Made by a program: the position numbers and the translations under genes
The notes under the pieces: generated by a model
The model's database searches: none
Told to the model about the DNA's origin: nothing
Seen by the model: only the letters and a program-made list of their open reading frames with translations
NCBI GenBank assembly: GCA_016715245.1
Contig: JADKAS010000006.1
Coordinates: 1-64,000, forward strand
Reading direction: 5' to 3'
Length of the DNA: 64,000 nucleotides
Source of the DNA: Saprospiraceae bacterium
Lineage (GTDB): Bacteria; Bacteroidota; Bacteroidia; Chitinophagales; Saprospiraceae
In this document: piece after piece, positions 18,760 through 28,111 of the stretch
Layout of the letters: the number at the start of each line of letters is the position of its first letter
Numbering within the stretch: the stretch's first letter is position 1

Positions 18760-20232
18760 CTATTCTATCTGATTATTATTATTTTTTTTGTTAAAAACCA
18801 TTCGGACATCGTTCAAATCTGCTAATTTTAACAGGAAGGCCAAAGGTACTGAAAAAATTGCAGAAGAAACAAATGTAATAAATGTCGATTCCGGCCATAT
18901 CCAGGTAATGATACGTACAAAAACAAAAATAAGCGTCATAAACACTATACCTTTACCCAGATCAACGCGATTAATAGCAATAAAAAGATACTTTCTTATA
19001 ATAAATACCTGACCAACAAGAACCCAGAATTGTGTAATGGTGGTAGATATGGCCGCCCCTTTGGCTCCGTACTTCGGTATCAAAAAGACATTCAGCAAAA
19101 AATTCACCAGCAACCCGGTAAAAAATACGGGAACGAGTTTATTTACTTTATCTCCTGCCAATGCCAAAGCACCAAAAATGTATCCAAATGAAACCAGTAA
19201 AAAGGAAAACATAAGGAACTGAAAAGAAATTACTTTTTCATCAACGTGTTCTATATAAAGAAGTTGTATAATTTCTTCTGCGTAAAAAACCGATAATATC
19301 AGTACCGGACCTGTAATAACCATCAACCAGCGTACCACCATATCAACCAAACTTTTTACCTCATTTCCCAAAGACTACATATTGGAAAACATCGGCAAAA
19401 CCAAAGCCGGTACCATATAAAGAAACATATTGGCGGCATCATAAATCCTGTAAGATGCTGCATATATCCCGGCTTGTTTTCCATTATCTTCTTGTAAAAA
19501 TCCCAATAAAAATCCGTCAAGTTTATTGTAGGACATCATTAGAAAAAGAATCAGGGCATACGGCGCACATTTTTGTAAGGTATCCCATAAGGAATGCCAT
19601 TGAAAATATTTAATGATTCCTGAAATTCCCCAGGAAGGCAAATGTTGTAATAAAATAACTAATGCTACACCATTGGCAAGTATCAAAGAAAACATTTGCC
19701 CATAGATAAAATCATTAAGTGTAAATGGTTCCTCGGTAACACCAAAATACATAAGATAGGATAAGACAACAATCATCAGTAATTTATCCAGTGCCGACAA
19801 CAAGGAGTCAGTCGTATAATATCCCAAACCTGAAATAAAAGAACGTATTAAAATAAATAAAGTACTTAAAATGACATTCAGGGTGATCAAAAAAAGCATG
19901 TCAGATGCTAAATCAGAGATAAACCACGAAAACGCCAGCACACAAGTCAGCCACATAAGAGATAATAAGGTTTTCGTAGCCATAACATTTGGCAAAATAA
20001 AATTAATCTTCTCTCTGTTTTTTGAAATAAATTGATGATTCCAGGTTTGTAGACCAAAATCACCAATAAACTGAAATAAAAACACAAAATTGAGATGATA
20101 AAAGTACATTCCAAAGGTCTGTGTTCCCAAAAGATTTTGAACATCCGTTTCCACAGAAAAAACATAAAAAGGTTTGACCAGTAGATTTATGACAAAAAGC
20201 AAAACCATATTTAGAACAAATTGCTTTTTCAT
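18760..20232 (-). pseudogene. MOP-superfamily polysaccharide flippase (Wzx-like), in-frame TAG
   Basis: The gene encodes a polytopic lipid-linked oligosaccharide flippase of about 490 codons. The first 285 codons (20232-19378) and the last 204 (19371-18760) are in the same frame, split by TAG at 19375-19377: PMFSNM-stop-SLGNEVKSLV. Gln (CAG) would fit at this loop position. The remaining helices and length match the MOP family, with about 12-14 hydrophobic segments in total. If the stop is real, flipping of the repeat unit would be lost. It is the first gene of a minus-strand O-antigen module. Confidence 0.8.
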
Positions 20233-20453
20233 ACAACCGTCATCATTTTTTTTAAACCCATCCTACTGTTTACCATTTCGGTGAAGATTTTATTTGTAAA
20301 AAGTCCAATTTTCTCCGGATAATGTAAGCATACCGGTTAAACGGCAAACATACTATTTATATTTTATTAATAATTTATAAAGCCGCACAATGTAATCTAT
20401 GCAACCATAAAAATAGGACAAAGAAATAATTTATACTATAATGTTAAAAATAT

Positions 20454-20461
20454 TAATTTTG
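20454..20461 (+). promoter_or_regulatory. Bacteroidota-type -7 element
   Basis: TAATTTTG matches TAnnTTTG and lies 16 bases before the DRTGG ATPase start codon. A clear -33 element is not visible. Confidence 0.45.
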
Positions 20462-20477
20462 TGAATCAAGTTTAAAA

Positions 20478-21586
20478 ATGGCCCGAAAATTCAGAAATAT
20501 ATACGTAGCTGCCACAAGTCAACACGTAGGAAAAACAACCTCAACCTTAGGCTTAGTATCTTCCTTTATGAATAGAGGTTATTCGGTAGGTTATTGTAAA
20601 CCCGTGGGCCAGAAATTTCTGAACGTACAAAATCTTCGCGTCGATAAAGACACGGTATTGTTTGCCGATCTTATCAATTTTAATATTGTTCCTGAATTAC
20701 ATAGCCCCGTACTTCTCGGTCCCGGCGCCACTGAAATGTATCTCGATAATCCGGATACCTTTAAATTACCTGAAATGATTCTTTCCGCTGCAGCTTCCCT
20801 GGAAAGTGTCAATGAAATCAATGTATTTGAAGGAACAGGTCACCCTGGCGTAGGAAGTGTGGCCAACTTATCCAATGCCAGAGTAGCAAAAATCCTGAAT
20901 GCAGGGGTCGTTATGATCGTGGAAGGAGGTATCGGAAGTACAATTGATATGCTGAATATGACCACCTCTCTTTTCAGGGAAGAAAAAGTACCCATAATAG
21001 GGGTTATTATCAACAAAGTCATTCCTGAAAAAAAGGAAAAAGTAATTTATTATGTTGGAAAATGGCTTGGACAGCAAAACTTGCCGTTATTGGGTGTTCT
21101 TCCGTATGAAAAAACACTGGCTTATCCTGTCATCAAAACCGTTTCGAAGCCATTTCCGGGGTTATTACATACAACGCCGATTATGCCAACAACAGAGTGG
21201 AGAGTATTCTGGCCGGATCGCTCATCGATCTGAAAGAGTTAAAAAGTTCTCAGGACTTATTATTAGTGGTAGCTACACGATCTATTAATGATGCCATAAA
21301 AAAAATTGAATCTATGGCAAGACAACATGGCATAAAAAATTGCCCTCTAAGCGGTATTGTGGCTACCGGTGACGGCAAAATAGAAAAACATACCCTCGAA
21401 TACATTGAAGTAAATAAAATCCCCCTTATCCGGTCAGAACTGGATACTTATGGTGCTGTCATCAGTATCAGTAAAATCGAGGTAAAAATAAATACAAGTA
21501 CGCCATGGAAAGTGCAAATGGCCATCGACCTCATTCAAAACAACGTCGACCTGGAAGCCATACTCAATTTTTCAAAATTAGCCTAA
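20478..21586 (+). pseudogene. P-loop / DRTGG-domain protein (Pta N-terminal-like), frameshifted
   Basis: A BioD-like P-loop ATPase joined to a DRTGG domain, related to the N-terminal part of long phosphotransacetylases. Walker A is SQHVGKTTSTLG (14-25), and the acidic strand MIVEGGIGST is near 150-160. The frame changes near 21145: VSK in frame one becomes EAISGVITYNADYANN in the next frame, and the DRTGG-like domain (ILAGSLIDL onward) continues to 21586. One missing base near 21141-21150 explains it, giving an intact protein of about 369 residues. No phosphotransacetylase catalytic domain follows. The role is unknown, possibly regulation by nucleotide binding. Confidence 0.75.
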
Positions 21587-21652
21587 AGGGTTTCTCTGCA
21601 TATTTGTTTTTCTGGATTGAACCATTTTGATCCGTTATTTGTTACTTTTTCT

Positions 21653-21732
21653 TTTGGGGTGCTTGCCCGGCAAGGCAGGCTGAGATTATACCCATGGAAC
21701 CTGTCCGGGTAATGCCGGAAAGGGAAAGTGAA
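21653..21732 (+). promoter_or_regulatory. TPP (thiamine pyrophosphate) riboswitch
   Basis: The segment contains the THI-element consensus in order: GGGGTGC, GGCTGAGA, TACCC, GAACCTG, CCGGGTAATGCCGG and AAGGGAAA. These form the pyrimidine- and pyrophosphate-binding arms of the TPP aptamer. It lies about 95 bases before the TonB receptor start codon and is followed at once by a terminator hairpin. Confidence 0.95.
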
Positions 21733-21767
21733 TGGTCCGACTACCCTATCCTTTGACCATTCTTTTT
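21730..21767 (+). terminator. Riboswitch expression-platform terminator
   Basis: Stem GAATGGTC (21730-21737) pairs with GACCATTC (21755-21762) and is followed by five T. It begins at the 3' edge of the aptamer, so thiamine pyrophosphate binding would be expected to favour termination before the receptor gene. Confidence 0.8.
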
Positions 21768-21827
21768 ACACAAAATGGTATTTTGGATCAGGACAACAAC
21801 ACCCCATGATTAATAAATTCATACATC

Positions 21828-24286
21828 ATGAGGAACCTTTTGATTTATTTTTGTTTTTTGTATTCCTGCCTTGTTTCAGGGCAAAGCACGTTAGAAGGCA
21901 AAATTACCAATGGCGGCGGAGAGGCGTTGGAATTTGCCGTAGTTTTTCTGGAAGGAAGCCAGTGGGCAGCGTCTACTGACCAATACGGAAATTATCAAAT
22001 TTCCGGTATCACACCCGGTGTGTACAGAATTAAGGTAACACACACCGCCTACCAATCAGTCTTTGACACCTTAACCTTTTCTGACCAGAATATGGTAAAA
22101 CATTTTATCATGCCCGTCTTTATGTATGAATTAATGTCCATTCAAATTATTGCCAATAAACTAAATCAAAACAACCCCTTCCGATATACACTTCTGGACA
22201 AAGACAAAATTCCCAATAAAAATACAGGCGTTGATATACCCGCCTTGTTGCAAAATACACCATCTCTCCTTGTCACCAGTGACGCCGGAAATGGCATCGG
22301 ATATTCATCATTGAGTATCAGAGGCAGTGATCAAACCCGTATTAATGTAAACATCAATGGTGTTCCTGTCAATGATGCCGAGTCTCAAAACGTGTTTTGG
22401 GTCAATATGCCCGACCTGAGCAGCTCTACCCAATCGGTACAGATACAAAGAGCGATTGGCGCTTCCACCAACGGTCCTGGCGCTTTCGGCGGAAGTGTAT
22501 TGCTGGATACGAAAACCATTCACCAAAATCCATTTTTAACCCTTGCAGGTAGTTTAGGCTCCTTTATGTCGTCCAAAGGAAATTTGGCTTTAGGCACAGG
22601 CCTAATGAATGACCGGTATTATGTGGAGGGCAGGTATAGTCATATTTTATCTGATGGTTTTATTGACAGAGCAAAAAGTAAACTCAGTGGAATCTATCTT
22701 GCAGCCGGAAGTGTAACTCAAAAATCATCCTTACGGTTTCAGATCATTTCCGGCAAGGAAATTACCTACCAGGCCTGGAACGGTGTACCTGAATCCAAGG
22801 TTTTGGCACCCAAAATGACCTTCAACAACATTACAACAGAAACCTGGGCACTCTCTACAAATCGCAACTGGACTCAAGCAATTTATTTTCTTCCGACCGC
22901 CGTTATAATTACTACACCTATGAAAATCAGGTGGACAATTACCGGCAAACCCAATCCCAGGTTTCATACAACCAGGAACTGAATAAAAACCTATCCTTCC
23001 AGGCCACAGGTTTTTACACCTTCGGTTCCGGTTACTTCGAACAATTTCGGTTTGACGATACCCTGGAAGATTATGGATTTACCGGCGTCACCGATACCAG
23101 CGGCAATGAGGTTCTTAGCGGAAACCTGGCGCGAAGAAGATGGCTGCGCAACCACTTTTATGGAATTCTGGCAGATGTAAAAGGAGAAATCAACCAAGAC
23201 CATCAATGGCAGGCAGGTATTTTTGCCAGTAATTACGATGGTAATCACTTCGGTGAAATCGTCAAAACATGGTTTGAAACCAACAGCCCCATTTGGAACA
23301 AGTATTACAACAGCAAAGGTCAGAAAAAAGATGTGTCCGGCTATGCGCGTTACACCGGTAAAATGGGAAATGTTTTTTCTTTGTATGGAGATGTACAGCT
23401 TCGTAAAGTAGATTATAGCATTCAGGGATTGCTGGATGACCGGCGCATCGCGGATATTCAAAAAAAATATTTGTTTTTTAATCCCAAAGCCGGCATGACG
23501 ATTCAAGTCTCAAAACAAAACAACATAATGTTTTCCTGGGCGGTGGCGAATAGAGAACCCGCCCGAAGCGATTTTACGGATCATATCGGCTTAAATAGCG
23601 ATCCCAAACCGGAAAGAATGTACAATTACGAACTGGCTTTCCGCCACAAAGGGGAATTGGTAAATATTCAAACCGGCTTATATTTTATGGACTACCGAAA
23701 TCAATTGGTTTTGAATGGCAATCTCAACGACGTAGGTGCCCCATTGCGGATCAATGTGCCAAAAAGTTATCGTTTGGGCTGGGAATCCGAAGCGGAATAC
23801 CACCTCCATAAACACTGGACGGTATTGGGCAATCTTACCCTGAGTCAAAACAGGATTCTCAATTTTGAAGAAGTCATTTACGATTATACAAACGGCTTTG
23901 AGGTTTTGGTACATCCTTTGGGCAATACACCTATATCCTACTCTCCCGCTGTCATGGGTTCTTTGGAGATTTTGTACAGTCTAAATAAAGAAATGTCTAT
24001 TGCCTGGACAGGCAAATATGTTTCGAAACAATATCTTGACAATACCGGAAAAAGTGACCGCACGATTCCGGCATTTCACGTACATTCTTTAAGAGCATCG
24101 TACGTTTTGAAGCCAAAGTTTTGCAAAGAACTGACCTTCCACTTACTCATTCAAAACCTGTTCAACCGGATATATGTAAATTCCGGCTACACCTACAGTT
24201 ACATTTTCGGACAGCCGGTTAGAGAAAATTTTTATTTTCCACAGGCAGGCATCCATGGTTTCGGGGGATTTGAGGTTAAATTTTAA
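21828..24286 (+). pseudogene. TonB-dependent receptor under TPP control, frameshifted
   Basis: An outer-membrane receptor of about 820 codons. A signal peptide (about 1-20) is followed by a carboxypeptidase-regulatory-like domain (about 22-105), the plug (about 125-240, with SIRGSDQTRINVNINGVPVND) and the beta-barrel, ending in an aromatic C-terminal strand (GFGGFEVKF). The frame changes between about 22860 and 22890. The upstream frame reads LSTNRNWTQ and the correct continuation reads RRYNYYTYENQVDNY, explained by one missing base. The TPP riboswitch upstream points to uptake of thiamine or a precursor; TPP-regulated TonB receptors are known in Bacteroidetes. The broken frame is probably sequence error, but loss of function cannot be excluded. 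Confidence 0.85.
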
Positions 24287-24291
24287 ATTTA

Positions 24292-24323
24292 TTGGTGAAT
24301 TGGTGAATTGGTGAATTGGTGAA
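24292..24323. repeat. 8-bp tandem repeat, four units
   Basis: TTGGTGAA is repeated four times in a row, followed by a degenerate fifth unit (TTGAGAAA). It lies just after the TonB receptor stop codon. Such simple repeats are prone to slippage. Confidence 0.9.
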
Positions 24324-24526
24324 TTGAGAAATTGTCTTTGTCTTTTCATAAATATAATGTGTAGAAATAATAATCTTAAATTCTGGATAACAAAGAGAGT
24401 AATTATTTAATTTATTTCATGAAGAATGATAAAATTATTTGGCGCAATTCAATTATAAAACATTTGCAAAACCATTTGCCCTAAAACCAACACTGCTCTT
24501 TTTTCGTTATACCCTAAAATAATGGT

Positions 24527-24996
24527 ATGTCCCATCTTGATTTTTTACTGAAACATCATTTACAAAACCGCAAACTGCTTAAAAATTACTTTTATCGGTG
24601 GATGAAAGCCAGGCCAATGAAATACCTCCTTTTTTCAACAACAATATCATTTGGAATTGCGCCCATGTCATCGCTGTACAACAAAGCCTCATCTATCAGT
24701 TGTGTTGCAAAACACCCAGAGCTGACAAATCGATTATCCGCCAATTTACAATAGGGACAAAACCTACCGAATATTTTGAAACCGGTTTTATAGAAAATAT
24801 TGGCGAGCTACTTCTTTCTACTTCCGTACAGATGGCAGAAGATCTGAATAATGAAGAATTTATCGTTGGCCAACCCTTTATGACGGCGATCAAAGTGGAA
24901 CTGACCCAAGTAGAAGAAGTACTGGCTTTCACCAATTACCACGAAGGTTTACATCTCGGTGTTATCACCAGTTTATTAAAATGTATTCAAAAATGA
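24527..24996 (+). pseudogene. DinB-superfamily protein remnant
   Basis: A DinB-like four-helix protein of about 155 codons, broken twice. From ATG 24527 the frame reads MSHLDF and then needs one more T in the six-T run at 24541-24546 to continue as FTETSFTKPQTA. That frame hits TAA at 24580-24582 where CAA (Gln) would fit, then runs cleanly as KLLLSVDESQANEIPPFFNNN to 24996. The motif NNIIWNCAHVIAVQQSL and the late YHEGLHLGVI, with metal-ligand histidines, identify the family. From GTG 24598 a 132-residue product lacking the first helix could still be made. It overlaps the HMG-CoA lyase start by 16 bases. Confidence 0.65.
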
Positions 24997-25856
24997 TGGA
25001 CCTTCCCATTAAAATCATAGAATGTCCACGGGATGCCATGCAAGGCTTGCATAATTTTATCCCTACAGAAAAAAAAATTGATTACATAAATCAATTGCTG
25101 AAAGTCGGTTTTGACACGATTGATTTTGGAAGTTTTGTTTCGCCCAAAGCGATTCCACAAATGAAAGATACGGAAGAAGTTTTGGCATCTCTTGAGGTAA
25201 ATGAAAGCAAAACCAAACTTCTGGCCATTATTGCCAATCAACGGGGTGCTTTGGATGCCGTCAAACACCACCAAATTGAATACCTTGGTTATCCTTTTTC
25301 CATTTCTGAGACCTTTCAGTTGAGGAATACGAATGCCACCATTGAAGAATCACTGGAAAGGGTTGCTGAGATTCAAAACCTTTGTATTACCCACAACAAA
25401 AAGCTGGTCGTTTACATCAGCATGGGTTTTGGAAATCCTTACGGAGATTTGTGGAGTGTGGAAATATGCCAGAAATGGGTAGACAGACTTACCGCCATGG
25501 ATATAAAAATTCTGGCCCTTTCAGATACCATCGGCGTCGCTACACCGGATAGTATTGCTTATCTTTTTAAATATTTGATTCCACCCTACCCTGATGTTGA
25601 ATTTGGCGCCCATCTCCACACCCAAAAACACAATTGGAAAGAAAAAATTGAAGCCGCTTTTGAAAGTGGCTGCAGGCGATTTGACGGAGCCCTAAAAGGG
25701 TATGGCGGTTGTCCTATGGCAAAAGATGAATTGACCGGAAATATGCCTACGGAAAATCTTGTTACCTTTTTTAATGAAAAAAACATTCCTATCGGCATCA
25801 ATAGCGAAGAACTGGAAAATGCAGAAAAAATGACTTTTTCTGTTTTCAACGGATGA
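24981..25856 (+). CDS. Hydroxymethylglutaryl-CoA lyase
   Basis: A 291-residue TIM-barrel lyase that cleaves HMG-CoA to acetoacetate and acetyl-CoA in leucine breakdown. The first-strand region ECPRDAMQG corresponds to the family ExxRDGxQ with the catalytic Arg-Asp pair. FGSFVSPKAIPQMKDTEEV is the family signature, and the metal-binding HLHTQ and the loop GCPMAKDELTGNMPTE with the active-site Cys are present. The length is normal. The start ATG overlaps the upstream DinB-like gene, which suggests coupling. Confidence 0.9.
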   Translation: MYSKMMDLPIKIIECPRDAMQGLHNFIPTEKKIDYINQLLKVGFDTIDFGSFVSPKAIPQMKDTEEVLASLEVNESKTKLLAIIANQRGALDAVKHHQIEYLGYPFSISETFQLRNTNATIEESLERVAEIQNLCITHNKKLVVYISMGFGNPYGDLWSVEICQKWVDRLTAMDIKILALSDTIGVATPDSIAYLFKYLIPPYPDVEFGAHLHTQKHNWKEKIEAAFESGCRRFDGALKGYGGCPMAKDELTGNMPTENLVTFFNEKNIPIGINSEELENAEKMTFSVFNG

Positions 25857-25870
25857 TACAAGTCTGCCTC

Positions 25871-27183
25871 TTAAAATTCTGTGGTAATGTGAAGGAAACC
25901 TTCTGAAGAAATAGCAGAAGCAAATGTGATAGAAATTCCTACCGACAATAAAGCCACTACTTCCCCACTCTGATCAATCAATACCCGGACGTCTTTTTTT
26001 TGAAAAGAGGGAATTTTTTTTTCTGCCAATAATTTTTTAATATCTTTTTTACTTCCTTTCATTTGTAATGGCTTGAAAACGTCTGAATTTTTCCATGTAC
26101 GAAGGAAAAGCGGAAAGTGTAGTTTTGATATATCAATTCCCTTATTTTCTCCTATGGGAAGTTTTTCTATCTTGCTAAAAGAGATCTTCTTATTATCCAA
26201 CTTAAGGAAAAAAGGAAGATGGGAAATCTCATGGATGTCGTCAGAAATGGGTTCGCCCAACAATGGTCTCACCACCCAAAAATCAGGTTCAACGCTCAGA
26301 ATATAGGCATCATTTTTAACATAATTTCCTGTGACCTGATGGTGAAATAAAGCATTGACCTGCGATTGATTAAAACCAAATTTTTCCAGCAAAAAATACA
26401 ACATCAAACCCTGGTTTTTCATTTTTAGTAAGGGTTCAATATGGAGAAAATACAAATTATCCTTTCTGGAAATACAGGTATTTCTGTATACTTCCAACAA
26501 ATCCTGAAAGAGCTCATTATTATCCTGCAGGTTTTTTATCGTTGTGTAAAACCCTTCTCTTTTTCTGTAATCATGGGAATCAAAAACAGGCAATATTTTG
26601 TTTCGAATAAAATTTCGGGTATACTTTGTTTGTTGGTTGCTGGAATCTTCTCTGTAAAGGATGTTGTTGTCTGTTGCAAAATTCTGTAAATCTTTTCTTG
26701 TGGCAAATAAAAGTGGCCGAATTACTTTATCATTCTGTACCGGAATTGCGGCAAGGCCTTGCAAACCTGTTCCACGCATGGTATTGATAAAAAAAGTTTC
26801 CAAGACATCGTCTTTATGATGTGCTGTGGCTATTTTATCATAACCTTTATTTTCTGCAATCTGGTAAAAATCTTATATCTTATTCCCCTTGCTTTCTCCT
26901 GCAAATTGGAACCCACCAACAAGTCTTCAGGAATATTTTCGGTATAAAAAGTAATGGAATGGGTATCACAGAATTTTTTAACAAACAATGCATCCGCATC
27001 CGATTCACCTCCTCTTAATTGGTGATTGATATGGACAATGGCAAAAGGAAATTCGCTTTTCAAAAACAGATATGCCATGACCATAGAGTCTATACCTCCC
27101 GAAACCGCAAGTAACGTCCGGTCACCTTGATGGAGAAGTTGTTTACTGACGACAAATTTTAAAAATTCTTCCTGTACATTCAT
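25871..27183 (-). pseudogene. tilS: tRNA(Ile)-lysidine synthetase TilS, frameshifted
   Basis: The enzyme that converts the wobble C of tRNA-Ile(CAU) to lysidine. The start at 27183 (MNVQEEFLKF) is chosen because the PP-loop SGGIDS then falls at residues 28-33, as in the family. The reading frame runs to ARGIRYK and must then shift by one base near 26871-26875 to continue as DFYQIAENKGYDKIATAHHKDDVLETFF. The C-terminal TilS domains follow to 25871, for a total of about 438 codons. One missing base (AAG for AAAG) explains it. TilS is normally essential, so a sequence error is far more likely than loss. Confidence 0.85.
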
Positions 27184-27268
27184 CGTTGCAAAAATACAAC
27201 TACAAATGTTGTAAGGCCACTTTTTGAATAAAATAGCGCATTTCTTTACAAAAAAATATGAATTTTTA

Positions 27269-27276
27269 TACTTTTG
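27269..27276 (+). promoter_or_regulatory. Bacteroidota-type -7 element
   Basis: TACTTTTG matches TAnnTTTG and lies only 9 bases before the ATG at 27286. If used, the message would have a very short leader, which favours the second ATG at 27295. Confidence 0.4.
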
Positions 27277-27285
27277 CATTCAAAA

Positions 27286-27872
27286 ATGAATAATATGTCG
27301 AAAGTCACCCTCTCCTGTTTTGTCATCCTGCTTATGTTTACCTGTAAAGAAAAGGAAGATAAAAAAATCATGGCTTCAAAACCAACTGAAGAAGCGATCA
27401 AAATCAATCAGAGTGCCAATATTGAAGCTTTTTTCCCTTATTAAATCAATCTGATGTATCCACCAATGAAGTGGCTGCATACAGAAAATCAGCTTTCGAC
27501 ATCGTCCATTACCGAAACAAAGAACAAGGTAATAAAGTGTATATCATTCTTGAAAAAGATCAATGGAAGGTGGAAGCCGTTTTTAAAGGCAGCAGCTTTA
27601 TCCGACATGACAGTATTGGTGTGAAGTGGATTGATTTTAAAGACAATTTTACCTATGATTACGGAATGGACAAAGAAAAAAAAGGAAGTGGTATATATAC
27701 TTATAATTTTGATACGGGTCTTTTGTTGATGGTCGACGACGATATCAGCATCAAACCCAATGAATACAATGTAAAAATACACAATGACATCATCATTTTG
27801 GAAGGTAAGTCAACGTATGAAGACAATAATATACAGGCAAAACTGGGCAGGTTGTCCACATCAAAAAAGTGA
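27286..27872 (+). pseudogene. Small lipoprotein-like protein, frameshifted
   Basis: A predicted exported protein of about 195 codons. From ATG 27286 (or 27295) it has a hydrophobic signal ending in a lipobox-like FTCK, then a Lys/Glu-rich linker. In the first frame it stops soon after IEAFFPY. With one extra T in the six-T run at 27429-27434 it reads EAFFPLLNQSDVSTNEVAAY and continues to 27872 as a beta-rich domain (VYIILEKDQWKVEAVFKGSSF). The sequence gcT TTT TTC is also a -1 slippery heptamer in the right phase, so programmed frameshifting is a minor alternative. I do not recognise the family. Confidence 0.65.
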
Positions 27873-28041
27873 CCACAATATTTAACTAAAAACAGTTTAT
27901 TACCTTACAGATTATATTAATTTTAGGTTATATTTTTAAAATAATACCAATTTTAATAACTGATTATCAATAATATATATAAAATATATATTTGTATATT
28001 AAATATTTCAAAGTTTCGTTTATCTCTTCGAATAATTTTTC

Positions 28042-28049
28042 TACCTTTG
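28042..28049 (+). promoter_or_regulatory. Bacteroidota-type -7 element
   Basis: TACCTTTG matches TAnnTTTG, 62 bases before the giant reprolysin-like protease start. The same octamer precedes the foldase gene (50426) and guaA (56065). Confidence 0.5.
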
Positions 28050-28111
28050 CCCGGTAAAAGTGTTTCTAAGCACATTTGCAGATTATTAGAACCTATAACC
28101 AACTCTGAAGG

